Shown piece by piece: positions 34,848 through 43,749 of a stretch of DNA of 57,995 nucleotides. Position numbers and translations under genes: made by a program. The notes under the pieces were generated by a model, which saw only the letters and a list, made by a program, of their open reading frames with translations, had not been told where the DNA came from and ran no database searches. The stretch lies in assembly GCA_964581385.1 (NCBI GenBank), contig CAZOOK010000034.1:1-57995 (forward strand). Reading direction: 5' to 3'. How positions within the stretch are numbered: the first letter of the stretch is position 1; each line of letters opens with the position of its first letter. Source of the DNA: CAZOOK01 sp964581385. GTDB taxonomy: Bacteria > Pseudomonadota > Gammaproteobacteria > Nevskiales > Nevskiaceae.

Positions 34848-36551
34848 TCAAAACAAAAAGTAACGCTGCGCCAGCGGCAATACTGTCGCCGGCTCGCAGC
34901 TCAGCAACTGTCCATCGGCGCGCACCTCGTAAGTCTGCGGATCGACGTCGATGCGCGGCTGATAATTGTTCAGCAGCAGATCGCGTTTGCGGATATTGCG
35001 CGTGCCGCGTACCGCTACCAGCCGCTTATGCAGGCCGAGCCGCTCGCGCAGTCCGCTGTCGAGCCCAGCCTGCGACACAAAGCTCACCGACGTCGCCGCA
35101 CGCGCACCGCCGAGGGCGCCGAACATCGGTCGATAGTGGACCGGCTGCGGCGTCGGGATCGACGCATTGGGATCGCCCATCGGCGCGGCGACGATCATGC
35201 CGCCTTTGATGATCATCGCAGGCTTCACACCAAAGAAGGCCGGCTTCCACAGCACCAGATCGGCAAGTTTACCGACTTCGATCGAGCCGACTTCGTGCGC
35301 GATGCCGTGGGTGATCGCCGGGTTGATCGTGTATTTGGCGACGTAGCGGCGCGCGCGGAAATTGTCGCTGCGCGAGTTGTCTTCCGGCAATGCGCCGCGC
35401 TGCACTTTCATCTTGTGCGCGGTTTGCCAAGTGCGTGTGATCACCTCGCCGATGCGGCCCATGGCCTGCGAGTCTGAGGAGATCATCGAAAACGCGCCGA
35501 GATCATGCAGGATGTCTTCGGCCGCAATGGTCTCGCGGCGAATACGTGATTCGGCGAATGCCACATCTTCGGGAATACCGGGATCGAGGTGATGGCAGAC
35601 CATCAGCATGTCCAGATGCTCGTCGATGGTGTTCACCGTGTACGGCCGCGTCGGATTGGTCGACGACGGCAGTACGTTGGCTTCACCACAGGCCTTGATG
35701 ATGTCCGGCGCGTGACCACCACCCGCGCCTTCGGTGTGATAGGTATGAATCGCGCGACCCTTGAAAGCGGCCAGCGTGCTCTCGACGAATCCGGATTCGT
35801 TGAGCGTGTCAGTATGAATCGCCACCTGCACGTCGTAGCGATCAGCGACACTGAGGCAGTTGTCGATCGCCGCCGGCGTCGTACCCCAATCCTCGTGCAG
35901 CTTCAAGCCCATCGCACCGGCTTCGATCTGCTCATCCAACGGCAACGGCAGGCTAGCATTGCCCTTGCCGAGAAAGCCGAAGTTGATCGGCAGCTCCTCG
36001 ACCGCCTGCAGCATGCGCGCGAGATACCAAGGGCCCGGCGTGCAGGTCGTCGCGTTGGTGCCGGTTGCTGGCCCAGTGCCGCCGCCGATCATGGTCGTGA
36101 TGCCCGACATCATCGCGTCCTCGACCTGCTGCGGACAGATAAAATGGATGTGCGCGTCGATGGCGCCCGCCGTGACGATCTGCCCTTCGCCGGCAATCAC
36201 TTCGGTGCCGGGACCGACGACGATAGTCACGCCCGGCTGCACGTCCGGATTGCCCGCCTTGCCAATGCCGGTGATGCGTCCATCCTTGAGACCGATATCC
36301 GCCTTGACGATGCCCCAGTGGTCGATAATCAACGCGTTGGTGATAACAGTATCGACGACCTCGGCCGCGATACGCTGGCTCTGCCCCATGCCATCGCGGA
36401 TCACCTTGCCGCCGCCGAAGCTGACCTCCTCGCCGTAAATCGTATGGTCGCGCTCGATTTCGACGATCAGATCAGTATCGCCGAGGCGAATGCGATCACC
36501 AGTCGTGGGACCATACAGGCTGGCATACACGGAACGCGAGATACGCAGCAT
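34848..36551 (-). CDS. ureC: Urease alpha subunit UreC
   Basis: 567 residues, full length. The nickel ligands are visible: His134 and His136 in DAHIHF, the carbamylated Lys217 in GLKLHEDWG, HTDTLNESGF, HTYHTEGAGGGHAPD, and the flap cysteine/histidine in MVCHHL. It hydrolyses urea to ammonia and carbamate. Its start codon shares a base with the ureB stop (TAATG). All catalytic residues appear intact, so the enzyme should be active. It is encoded with ureD, ureA and ureB downstream of the urea transporter genes. Confidence 0.98.
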   Translation of the reverse strand: MLRISRSVYASLYGPTTGDRIRLGDTDLIVEIERDHTIYGEEVSFGGGKVIRDGMGQSQRIAAEVVDTVITNALIIDHWGIVKADIGLKDGRITGIGKAGNPDVQPGVTIVVGPGTEVIAGEGQIVTAGAIDAHIHFICPQQVEDAMMSGITTMIGGGTGPATGTNATTCTPGPWYLARMLQAVEELPINFGFLGKGNASLPLPLDEQIEAGAMGLKLHEDWGTTPAAIDNCLSVADRYDVQVAIHTDTLNESGFVESTLAAFKGRAIHTYHTEGAGGGHAPDIIKACGEANVLPSSTNPTRPYTVNTIDEHLDMLMVCHHLDPGIPEDVAFAESRIRRETIAAEDILHDLGAFSMISSDSQAMGRIGEVITRTWQTAHKMKVQRGALPEDNSRSDNFRARRYVAKYTINPAITHGIAHEVGSIEVGKLADLVLWKPAFFGVKPAMIIKGGMIVAAPMGDPNASIPTPQPVHYRPMFGALGGARAATSVSFVSQAGLDSGLRERLGLHKRLVAVRGTRNIRKRDLLLNNYQPRIDVDPQTYEVRADGQLLSCEPATVLPLAQRYFLF

Positions 36552-36859
36552 TACAGTGCTCCCATGATTTTGCCCTGGAAGCCATAGACCTTGCGGTCAC
36601 CCGCGTACTCGACGAGTTCAACATCGCGCTCCTGTCCGGGCTCGAAGCGCACAGCGGTACCCGCTGGAATATTGAGCCGAAAACCGCGCGACGCCTTACG
36701 ATCGAACCGCAGCGCTTCATTGGTCTCGAAGAAGTGGTAGTGCGAACCGACCTGAATGGGACGGTCACCGCTGTTGGCGACACGCACGGTGACCGTTTTG
36801 CGACCGGCGTTGAGTTCGATATCGGGCGCTGTGTCCGGAATGATTTCGCCGGGGATCAT
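36551..36859 (-). CDS. ureB: Urease beta subunit UreB
   Basis: 102 residues. MIPGEI, VANSGDRPIQVGSHYHFFETN, FDRKASRGFRLNIPAGTAVRFEPG and the end GFQGKIMG are all conserved in bacterial UreB. A structural subunit of the (alpha-beta-gamma)3 enzyme. It is ten bases after ureA, and its stop overlaps the ureC start. Confidence 0.97.
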   Translation of the reverse strand: MIPGEIIPDTAPDIELNAGRKTVTVRVANSGDRPIQVGSHYHFFETNEALRFDRKASRGFRLNIPAGTAVRFEPGQERDVELVEYAGDRKVYGFQGKIMGAL

Positions 36860-36869
36860 GGATGCAGCC

Positions 36870-37172
36870 TCAGGTAATTGGATTGTGAACGGTGACGAGT
36901 TTGGTACCGTCGGGGAACGTCGCTTCCACTTGCACTTCCGCGATCATTTCCGGAATGCCTTCCATGACGTCGTCGCGGGTCAGCAGCGTAGTGCCGTGAC
37001 TCATCAGCTCCGCAACGGTACGACCATCGCGCGCGCCTTCCATGATCGCGGCGGAAAGGTAGGCGATTGCTTCCGGATAGTTGAGCTTCACGCCACGCGC
37101 CTTGCGACGTTCGGCGAGCAGTGCCGCGGTGAAGATCAGCAGCTTGTCTTTTTCTCTCGGTGTTAGTTCCAT
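36870..37172 (-). CDS. ureA: Urease gamma subunit UreA
   Basis: 100 residues, the standard length: MELTPREKDKLLIFTAALLA at the start, LNYPEAIAYLSAAIMEGARDG, then VMEGIPEMI and FPDGTKLVTVHNPI at the end. The ATG at 37172 fits the family start; the open frame continues 30 codons upstream without family similarity. Confidence 0.97.
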   Translation of the reverse strand: MELTPREKDKLLIFTAALLAERRKARGVKLNYPEAIAYLSAAIMEGARDGRTVAELMSHGTTLLTRDDVMEGIPEMIAEVQVEATFPDGTKLVTVHNPIT

Positions 37173-37227
37173 TGTCCCCGTCTCATCATCATTACTTCCC
37201 ACCTCTTCGAGGGAGAAGAAAAAGCCA

Positions 37228-38124
37228 TCACGTCGCCCAAATTCTCGGGGCTGATGCTGCACGTCCCATCAGGCGCGGCCGTAGCTGCTGCCACAGGGCG
37301 ACGAAGCGGCGCTTTACCGCATCCGCGTGCGCAGCCACGCAGCGACAGACTAAAACGCCGTCAACGAGCGTCAGCCCGATCAGAGCACCATCGGAGTTCA
37401 GCGCATCGAGTTCGCGCAAGACCGCAACATCCTCTTTCTTCATTGGATATGCGAGCAACGTGCCGAGCACCGGCAAGCCAGCCAGTCCCCAGCGGGCTTT
37501 CATCATGTCATCTGCGCCATCGAGACGAAGGTGGTCGTGCAGCAGCGGCTGTTGACCGTTCCAGATTTCGAAGCCTTGCAGGACGCGGCCCGACGAGAAC
37601 GGTTCGTCGCGCGCGGTCAGACCGTAACAGCCAACCTCCCAGGCGATGAAACGCGATGCGTCGTCCACGCGCACGCGCGTCAGCGTGCGAACGTGCGCGT
37701 CGCGATAGAAGATCGTTTCCTGTGGCAACCATTCGAAACATGCACGGTTGAGCTCAATGTCCACGGTCTGCCGCGCTTCACGGACGGCGCTGCGATAGAA
37801 CTTGCCCGCCGCGGGCGTCGTGACCAGCGCATGCGAACCGGGCGCCGCTGCGATGCGGATATCGAGCCGATCGCCACCGACCACACCGCCCGGCGGATGG
37901 ATCAGGTAGACATGGCAGACCTCACCCTCCGGATGGAACGGACGCTGCACCAGCAATGGGCCGGAATGCCGACGATGCACCAGTGCGGTGCGGTCGCGGC
38001 GTAGGGCGAAGCCGAGCTCGAGTTCAGCAAGCCAGCCGCTCGCGGACGCTGATTCCACGGCCCCCGCTTCAGCCATGGACTGAACATCCGAAAGCAGCCA
38101 TTCCCATTGCCGGATACGCTCCAC
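37228..38124 (-). CDS. ureD: Urease accessory protein UreD
   Basis: 298 residues. AELELGFALRRDRTALVHRRHSGPLLVQRPF, HPPGGVVGGD, TPAAGKFYRS, WLPQETIFYRDA and FEIWNG are the family landmarks (quoted in part). UreD forms the scaffold and nickel tunnel that binds apo-urease with UreF and UreG. The start used is GTG at 38124; an ATG at residue 17 (38076) is an alternative. It lies 55 bp before ureA and heads the urease gene block. Confidence 0.93.
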   Translation of the reverse strand: MERIRQWEWLLSDVQSMAEAGAVESASASGWLAELELGFALRRDRTALVHRRHSGPLLVQRPFHPEGEVCHVYLIHPPGGVVGGDRLDIRIAAAPGSHALVTTPAAGKFYRSAVREARQTVDIELNRACFEWLPQETIFYRDAHVRTLTRVRVDDASRFIAWEVGCYGLTARDEPFSSGRVLQGFEIWNGQQPLLHDHLRLDGADDMMKARWGLAGLPVLGTLLAYPMKKEDVAVLRELDALNSDGALIGLTLVDGVLVCRCVAAHADAVKRRFVALWQQLRPRLMGRAASAPRIWAT

Positions 38125-38155
38125 TTCTCATGCGCATTGCATTGATCATCGGTGT

Positions 38156-38497
38156 TTAGGAGTTCACTGCTTCGTGGTGCTTCGACACGACGTGGCCATC
38201 AACCGAGTAGCCGATGTCCCAGGCGCTATGAAAATAGAGATAGCGCACCCAGCGGACGCAGCGACCATCGTTTTTGCCGATGATCTTGTCGTCCCACCAC
38301 AGGAGCTGACCGCAAGGTTCAGCTTTGGGCGTGGCGCCCATGTACATGATCACCTTCGCTTCGGTTTCTCCGAGTTTGATGTGCTGGAACGCGTAGCCGG
38401 CGCGCCAGTCGAAGAGTTTGCTCATGCCGAGCGCCAGGAGCCCCAATCCGATCAGAGCGGCGGGAATGATCCAGAACGCAGTGGGAATTTGCTTCAT
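38156..38497 (-). CDS. Small membrane-anchored protein, BamE/SmpA-like fold possible
   Basis: 113 residues. An N-terminal membrane helix (FWIIPAALIGLGLLALGM) is followed by a soluble part with KLGETEAKVIMYMGATPKAEPC and YFHSAWDIGYSVDGHVVS. The pattern of a G-x-T/E-xxV helix followed by a LG-x-P-like turn and short strands recalls BamE/SmpA-type domains, but the match is loose. It lies 31 bp before ureD on the same strand and may be in the same transcript. Function unknown; a link to urease is only positional. Confidence 0.6.
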   Translation of the reverse strand: MKQIPTAFWIIPAALIGLGLLALGMSKLFDWRAGYAFQHIKLGETEAKVIMYMGATPKAEPCGQLLWWDDKIIGKNDGRCVRWVRYLYFHSAWDIGYSVDGHVVSKHHEAVNS

Positions 38498-38586
38498 GTG
38501 GGTCTTTGGTTATTTATCGTGTGGAGCTAGCTCGCCGACTTTTGGTTGCGGACGTTGCCAGGGCAGGCCGAGCTGAAGCGCAGTGA

Positions 38587-39225
38587 AGCCCAGCGGGCTG
38601 GTCGGGAGCTTCGCCTGCCTGCAGCAGTGGAGCCTTGATAGCTTCCGTTCCGCCCCGCTTGGGCGGGTCACTTTCTTTGCACGCGCAAAGAAAGTGACCA
38701 AAGAAAGGCGCCCCCTGACTGCGCTGCTTCGCAGTGCCCTGCGCTCCTCGGCCGAGGCGGGCTTCATCGACACGGCATCCCTGCCGTGACGATGAAGGCT
38801 TCGGCATCCTGCCTCGCCCCGCTGCGCGGGCAAGTTCCGCCTCGCCCTGCGGTGCTCGGCGCAGTCGGAAGGGGGTTGGAAAAGCAACAGCACACAGCGG
38901 CGCGATGCACCGCTCAGCTTTTGATTTTCGCTTTTGACGTTGGGCCCCCTCGGTAGCGCTGAGCATCGCAGCGCGCGCAGGGGATGGCGGGCAGGATGCC
39001 CGCCAAGCACCGCCGCGACAGGATGTCGCGTCGGTGCGGTGCCCCGAGCACGCAAGAAGCGCAAGGCACCGTGCAAAGCACGGCGCGGACGCGGGGCGTG
39101 CTTTCTCTTGGCTACTTCTCTTTGCACGAGCAAAGAGAAGTATGCCCGCCCAACAGGGGCGGAACAGAAGATTTCAAAGCTCCACTGCTGCAGGCAGGCG
39201 AAGCCCCCAACCAGCCCACTGGGCT
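38587..39225. repeat. 639-bp non-coding element with 113-bp terminal inverted arms
   Basis: The arms 38587-38699 and 39113-39225 are near reverse complements over 113 bases. Each ends inward in its own perfect hairpin: GGTCACTTTCTTTGC (38666-38680)/complement at 38685-38699 with loop ACGC, and TACTTCTCTTTGC (39113-39125)/complement at 39130-39142 with loop ACGA. The central ~410 bases are GC-rich and have no plausible gene. It fills most of the 785-bp gap (38498-39282) between urtE and the ureD block. It looks like a non-autonomous mobile element or compound repeat; no transposase or clear target duplication is visible. Confidence 0.75.
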
Positions 39226-39282
39226 ACGACTCCAAGCTTGAGCATCTCGTCTCACCGTCCATTTTCCCGCGTGATCGAAAAT

Positions 39283-39990
39283 CTAAACAGTAAGATGCTG
39301 CTTCACCAACTCATCCGTCAAATCCGAAATCGCCCCCTTCGCCACCGGCCTCCCCTTATCCAAAATCACAAAATCACTGGCCACGCGACGCGCGAACGGC
39401 AACTTCTGCTCCACCAGCAACACCGTCAGCCCCAGCTCCTTATTGAGCCTAAGCAGCAGATCACCGATATCGTGCACGATATTCGGCTGAATCCCCTCGC
39501 AGGGCTCGTCGAGAATCATCAGCTTCGGTTCGAGCGTCAATGCGCGTCCGATCGCCAACTGCTGCTGCTGACCGCCTGAAAGATCGCCGCCGCGCCGCCG
39601 CGCCATCTGCTTCAGCACTGGAAACAACCCGTGGACATAATCGAGTAATTCCTTGCGCTTCGCTGCAGTGAGCTTGCGCGCCTGCAAACCGACGCGCAGA
39701 TTCTCCTCAACCGTGAGCTGCGAAAAAATCTCGCGGCCCTGCGGCACGTAACCAATGCCGAGTCCGGCACGCGCGTCAGCGGAAAATTTTCGCAGGTCCT
39801 TGCCGCCGTCGTAGACGATTTCACCCGAGCTGGCCTGGATCAAGCCCATCACGCATTTCAGCAGCGTGGTCTTGCCCATGCCGTTGCGGCCCATCAGGCA
39901 CATGCGCGCACCTCTGGGCACACTCATATCGATGTCCCAAAGCGTGTGGCTCCCGCCGTAAAACTGATTGAGTCCTTTGATCTGGAGCAT
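39283..39990 (-). CDS. urtE: Urea ABC transporter ATPase UrtE
   Basis: 235 residues, a LivF-type ATPase: Walker A GRNGMGKTT, Q-loop YVPQGREIF, signature LSGGQQQQLAIGRAL, Walker B LMILDEPCEGI. DEPCEGIQPNIV is characteristic of UrtE. It powers urea uptake with UrtD. It is three bases after urtD and is followed by the large inverted-repeat element. Confidence 0.95.
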   Translation of the reverse strand: MLQIKGLNQFYGGSHTLWDIDMSVPRGARMCLMGRNGMGKTTLLKCVMGLIQASSGEIVYDGGKDLRKFSADARAGLGIGYVPQGREIFSQLTVEENLRVGLQARKLTAAKRKELLDYVHGLFPVLKQMARRRGGDLSGGQQQQLAIGRALTLEPKLMILDEPCEGIQPNIVHDIGDLLLRLNKELGLTVLLVEQKLPFARRVASDFVILDKGRPVAKGAISDLTDELVKQHLTV

Positions 39991-39993
39991 GGA

Positions 39994-40830
39994 TTACTCG
40001 CCCAAATAAACTTCTTTGACGCGCGGGTTGTTCTGCACTTCGTCCATGCTGCCCTCGGCAAGCACGTGACCTTCGTGCAATACAGTAACTGTGCGCGCAA
40101 TGGAGCGGACGAAATTCATGTCATGCTCGACAACGACGACGGAGTGCTTGCCAGCGAGCGAGACGAGTAGCTCCGCCGTGCGTTCAGTCTCCTGCGGCGT
40201 CATGCCCGCGACGGGTTCGTCGACAAGCAAAAGTTCCGGGTCTTGCATCAGCAACATGCCGATTTCAAGCCACTGCTTCTGTCCGTGCGAGAGCGCACCG
40301 GCGCGTGACTCCCGCCGATCCTTGAGGCCGATGATGGTCAGCACTTCGTCGATACGCTCTCTTTGCTCGGGCTTGAGTTTGGCGAACAGCACATTCCAGA
40401 CGGACTTGTCGTCGGCCATTGCCAGTTCAAGGTTCTCGAACACGCTGTGTTCGGCAAAGACGGTCGGCTTCTGGAACTTACGGCCGATGCCGGCATCGGC
40501 GATTTCCGGTTCGGTGAGACCGAGCAAATCGATGGTCTGGCCGAACCACGCGGAACCCTCGTCGGGACGCGTCTTGCCAGTAATCACATCCATCATCGTG
40601 GTTTTGCCGGCGCCGTTAGGGCCGATGATGCAGCGCAGTTCACCGGCCTCGATGTAGAGATTCAAATCATTGAGTGCTTTGAATCCGTCGAAACTGACGG
40701 TGATGCTTTCCAGATAGAGAATGATGTTGTGAGTGATATCGAGGTTCGGCGCGCTGGAGCTGCGGCGGCGGCCGCTGAGTCGCTGCGCAAGCGCGCGCAT
40801 GCCGGTGGCGGTGTTGGTTGCGGCGGTCAT
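39994..40830 (-). CDS. urtD: Urea ABC transporter ATPase UrtD
   Basis: 278 residues, LivG-type: Walker A GPNGAGKTT, signature LSHGQKQWLEIGMLL, Walker B LLLVDEPVAGM, H-loop VVVEHDMNFV. KFQKPTVFAEHSVFENLELA is typical of UrtD. About 35 extra residues precede the ATPase domain. Its start overlaps the urtC stop (ATGA), so the two are coupled. Confidence 0.95.
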   Translation of the reverse strand: MTAATNTATGMRALAQRLSGRRRSSSAPNLDITHNIILYLESITVSFDGFKALNDLNLYIEAGELRCIIGPNGAGKTTMMDVITGKTRPDEGSAWFGQTIDLLGLTEPEIADAGIGRKFQKPTVFAEHSVFENLELAMADDKSVWNVLFAKLKPEQRERIDEVLTIIGLKDRRESRAGALSHGQKQWLEIGMLLMQDPELLLVDEPVAGMTPQETERTAELLVSLAGKHSVVVVEHDMNFVRSIARTVTVLHEGHVLAEGSMDEVQNNPRVKEVYLGE

Positions 40831-41930
40831 GCGGCGGCTCCGGCGCGGCTGCGCACAAGTCCGACGACGCCCTTCGGCAGGAACAGCGTGACGACGACGA
40901 ACAGCGCGCCAAGTGCATACAGCCAGACTTCCGGCAGCGCAGCGGTGAAGTAGGTCTTGGCATAGTTGACGAGGATCGCACCAACGACGGCGCCATACAG
41001 CGTGCCGCGACCGCCGATGGCAACCCAGATCACCACTTCGATCGAGTTGATCGGCGCAAATTCACCGGGATTGATGATGCCGACTTGCGGCACGTACAAC
41101 GCACCGGCAATGCCGGCAAGCATCGCCGAAAACACCCACAGCCACAGCTTGTACGACTCCACCTTGTAGCCGATGAAGCGCGTGCGCCCCTCTGCATCGC
41201 GGATCGCCTGCACGACACGACCGTAACGGGAGGCGATGATATAACGGCAGGCAAGGTAGCCGCCGGCCAGAAACACCGCGGTGGTCAGGAACAACGCAAT
41301 GCGCACGCCGGGCCTCTGCAGATTGAAACCTAGCAGGTCCTTGAAATCGGTCAGACCATTGTTGCCGCCAAAACCCATCTCGTTGCGGAAGAATGCGAGC
41401 AGCAGTGCATAGGTCAGCGCCTGCGTCATGATCGACAAATACACGCCAGTGACGCGCGAGCGGAACGCGAGCCAGCCGAATACCAACGCCAGCAGACCTG
41501 GCGCAACCAGCACCATCAGCATCGCAAAAGGAAACACATCCATGCCATGCCAAAACCAGGGCAGCGATTTCCAGTTCAGAAACACCATGAAATCCGGCAA
41601 GACGGGGTCGCCATAAACGCCGCGCGTGCCGATCTGCCGCATCAGATACATGCCCATTGCATAGCCGCCAAGCGCGAAAAATGCGGTATGACCGAGACTG
41701 AGGATGCCGCAGTACCCCCACACCAGATCGACCGCAATGGCGAGCAGCGCGTAACACAAATATTTTCCGAGCAGCGTCACCGTGTAGGTGGACAGATGCA
41801 GCAGAGATCCTTCTGGTACCGCGAGGTTGAGGATCGGCACCAACACTGCGAGCAGCGCGAGCAGCGCGAGAAAAATCTGGCCGCCGCGATCCTTGCGCAG
41901 TGCGTCGCCGAGAATACTGGGGCGTGTCAT
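40827..41930 (-). CDS. urtC: Urea ABC transporter permease UrtC
   Basis: 367 residues, LivM-type permease with about ten membrane segments; AVDLVWGYCGILSLGHTAFFALGGYAMGMYL and YVPQVGIINPGEFAPINSIEVVIWVAIGGRGTLYGAVVGA (quoted in part) are typical of UrtC. It makes the inner-membrane channel with UrtB. The ATG shares a base with the urtB stop. Confidence 0.95.
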   Translation of the reverse strand: MTRPSILGDALRKDRGGQIFLALLALLAVLVPILNLAVPEGSLLHLSTYTVTLLGKYLCYALLAIAVDLVWGYCGILSLGHTAFFALGGYAMGMYLMRQIGTRGVYGDPVLPDFMVFLNWKSLPWFWHGMDVFPFAMLMVLVAPGLLALVFGWLAFRSRVTGVYLSIMTQALTYALLLAFFRNEMGFGGNNGLTDFKDLLGFNLQRPGVRIALFLTTAVFLAGGYLACRYIIASRYGRVVQAIRDAEGRTRFIGYKVESYKLWLWVFSAMLAGIAGALYVPQVGIINPGEFAPINSIEVVIWVAIGGRGTLYGAVVGAILVNYAKTYFTAALPEVWLYALGALFVVVTLFLPKGVVGLVRSRAGAAA

Positions 41931-43663
41931 CAGTGGCCCTCCGCCGCGCGGCCTTTCTGCGGAAACAGGCCCTGCTTACGCCGCTGAATGAAGAGGATGA
42001 TGAACACCAACACCAGAATCTTGGCCATCACCGCGCCGGCGACCGGTTCCAGCAATTTGCTGGTGACTCCAAGACCAACGCCACCGATCAACGTGCCCCA
42101 GAGATTGCCGACGCCGCCGAAAACCACGACCATGAACGAGTCGATGATGTAGCCCTGTCCGAGATTGGGTCCGACGTTGGTGAGCTGTGACAATGCGACG
42201 CCGGCGACGCCAGCGATGCCCGAACCGAGGCCGAAGGTCGCGGCATCGACCCATTCGGTGCGGATGCCCATGGCTTTCGCCATCGAGCGGTTCTGAGAGA
42301 CTGCACGCACGGTAAGTCCGAGCGAAGTGCGCTTCAAGATCAGTTGCAGCACCGCAAATACGATCAGCGTGAACACGACAATATACAAACGGATGTATGT
42401 GATCGATAGCGCGTCGTTGATCTGCAATGAGCCGCTCATGAATTGCGGCGTCGAAACCGAGCGATTCAGAGGCGAGAAGATCGAACGCACCAGTTGCTGC
42501 AAAAAGAGCGAGAGGCCGAACGTGGCGAGCAATGTTTCCAGCGGGCGGCCGTAGAGGAAGCGCACGATACCGCGCTCAATGGCGACTCCGAACAATCCCG
42601 ATACCACGAACGCGGCGGGAATCGATAGCGCCATCGACAAGCCGATATGATTCGGCATCAGTTGTTGTATGCAGTAAGTGGTGTAGGCGCCGATCATCAT
42701 CAGCTCGCCGTGCGCCATGTTGATGACGCCCATCACGCCGAAGGTGATGGCGAGCCCGATTGCGGCGAGCACCAGAACCGAGCCCAGGCTGAGACCAAAG
42801 AACAAGGTCTCCACGCTTTCATAGAAGCTCCTCCAGTGTTCAATGCTCGACACCGCATGCACCGCGGCGGTAAACACATGGGGGTCGGCTTCGCCCGGTT
42901 GGCCATCGGCGCCGGGCTCGACCATCGTCTTCAGACGGTTGTAGACATCAGAGTTCAGTGAATCCTTTAGCGTGCCGACCGCCTTCAAGCGCACGTCCGC
43001 GTCCGGGCTATCGAGATCGGCCAACGCCAGGCCGGCAGCGATTGCCCTGCGGACCTTGCTGTCCTTTTCGTCGGGAAGGCGCTTCCGCAAAGCGTCGATC
43101 GTTGTTTCATCGAGCGTGCGCAGCATCTCCGTGACCGCTTGCAGCCGCACTTTGCGATCGGGATCGCTGAGCGCGAATTGTGCGACGGCGCCGCGTAACG
43201 ATTTGCGCAGTGAATTATTGGTGCCGATTTTGTCGAGATCGTCCGAAGACGCGGTGCCGGCGTCGGCGAGTGTCACCGGATCGGTAAGTTTGAAGCCGTC
43301 GCCGCTTTCGTCGGCGATAAAAACCTTCTTATCGGACTGACGCTGATACAAGCGGCCGTCGAGAAGCGCATTCAGGACCGCCCTGGTGTTTGGACGATGC
43401 AATTCGATAAGGTGACCGATGATCGCTTCCTTCTCGTCATAATCGGCATCCGGAAGCTGCACGAGCAGCGTACCGAAATCGAACGGCTGTGCGTTTGCGG
43501 ACGCGACACTGGTTGCCGGCACCGCGATAGGAGCCGCGGCACCTTCATCGGCGTGCAACGGCACCGCGAGTCCGGCGAACAATAGTGTGGCAGCGGCAAG
43601 CAGTCGCAGAATGCGCAGTATGCGATCCTGAATGGCGCCACTTATGGACAAGGATCGGAACAT
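41930..43663 (-). CDS. urtB: Urea ABC transporter permease UrtB with periplasmic N-terminal domain
   Basis: 577 residues. A signal-like N-terminus (ATLLFAGLAVPLHADE) and ~250 residues of soluble, helical repeat-like sequence (VRLQAVTEMLRTLDE, DVRLKAVGTLKDSLNSD) precede a LivH-type permease domain (GVMGVINMAHGELMMIGAYT, GGVGNLWGTLIGG). This extended form is usual for UrtB in proteobacteria. The HEAT-like N-terminal region probably lies in the periplasm near UrtA. It follows urtA after an 86-bp spacer with a strong hairpin. Confidence 0.93.
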   Translation of the reverse strand: MFRSLSISGAIQDRILRILRLLAAATLLFAGLAVPLHADEGAAAPIAVPATSVASANAQPFDFGTLLVQLPDADYDEKEAIIGHLIELHRPNTRAVLNALLDGRLYQRQSDKKVFIADESGDGFKLTDPVTLADAGTASSDDLDKIGTNNSLRKSLRGAVAQFALSDPDRKVRLQAVTEMLRTLDETTIDALRKRLPDEKDSKVRRAIAAGLALADLDSPDADVRLKAVGTLKDSLNSDVYNRLKTMVEPGADGQPGEADPHVFTAAVHAVSSIEHWRSFYESVETLFFGLSLGSVLVLAAIGLAITFGVMGVINMAHGELMMIGAYTTYCIQQLMPNHIGLSMALSIPAAFVVSGLFGVAIERGIVRFLYGRPLETLLATFGLSLFLQQLVRSIFSPLNRSVSTPQFMSGSLQINDALSITYIRLYIVVFTLIVFAVLQLILKRTSLGLTVRAVSQNRSMAKAMGIRTEWVDAATFGLGSGIAGVAGVALSQLTNVGPNLGQGYIIDSFMVVVFGGVGNLWGTLIGGVGLGVTSKLLEPVAGAVMAKILVLVFIILFIQRRKQGLFPQKGRAAEGH

Positions 43664-43695
43664 GGATACATTGCTGGATACGGAGAATGAAAAGG

Positions 43696-43730
43696 GCGCC
43701 GGACCGCCATGAGGAGCGGCGGCCCGGCGC
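43696..43730 (-). terminator. Intercistronic hairpin between urtA and urtB
   Basis: Stem GCGCCGG-A-CCGCC paired with GGCGG-C-CCGGCGC (one internal mismatch), 9-base loop. On the transcript it follows the urtA stop by 19 bases and has only four T's after it, so partial termination or 3'-end protection would let urtA be made in excess over the membrane subunits, as expected for a periplasmic binding protein. Confidence 0.7.
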
Positions 43731-43749
43731 AGGGGGCCTAACTACTTAA

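Noticed and set aside
35589..36587. 332-codon open frame on the plus strand across ureC
   Set aside because: It is antisense to ureC, which is certain; long antisense frames are common in high-GC genes and this one has no recognisable domain.
38510..39133. Open frames within the inverted-repeat element
   Set aside because: They follow repeat symmetry, are rich in Arg/Ala/Pro and carry no motif; best explained as non-coding GC-rich DNA.
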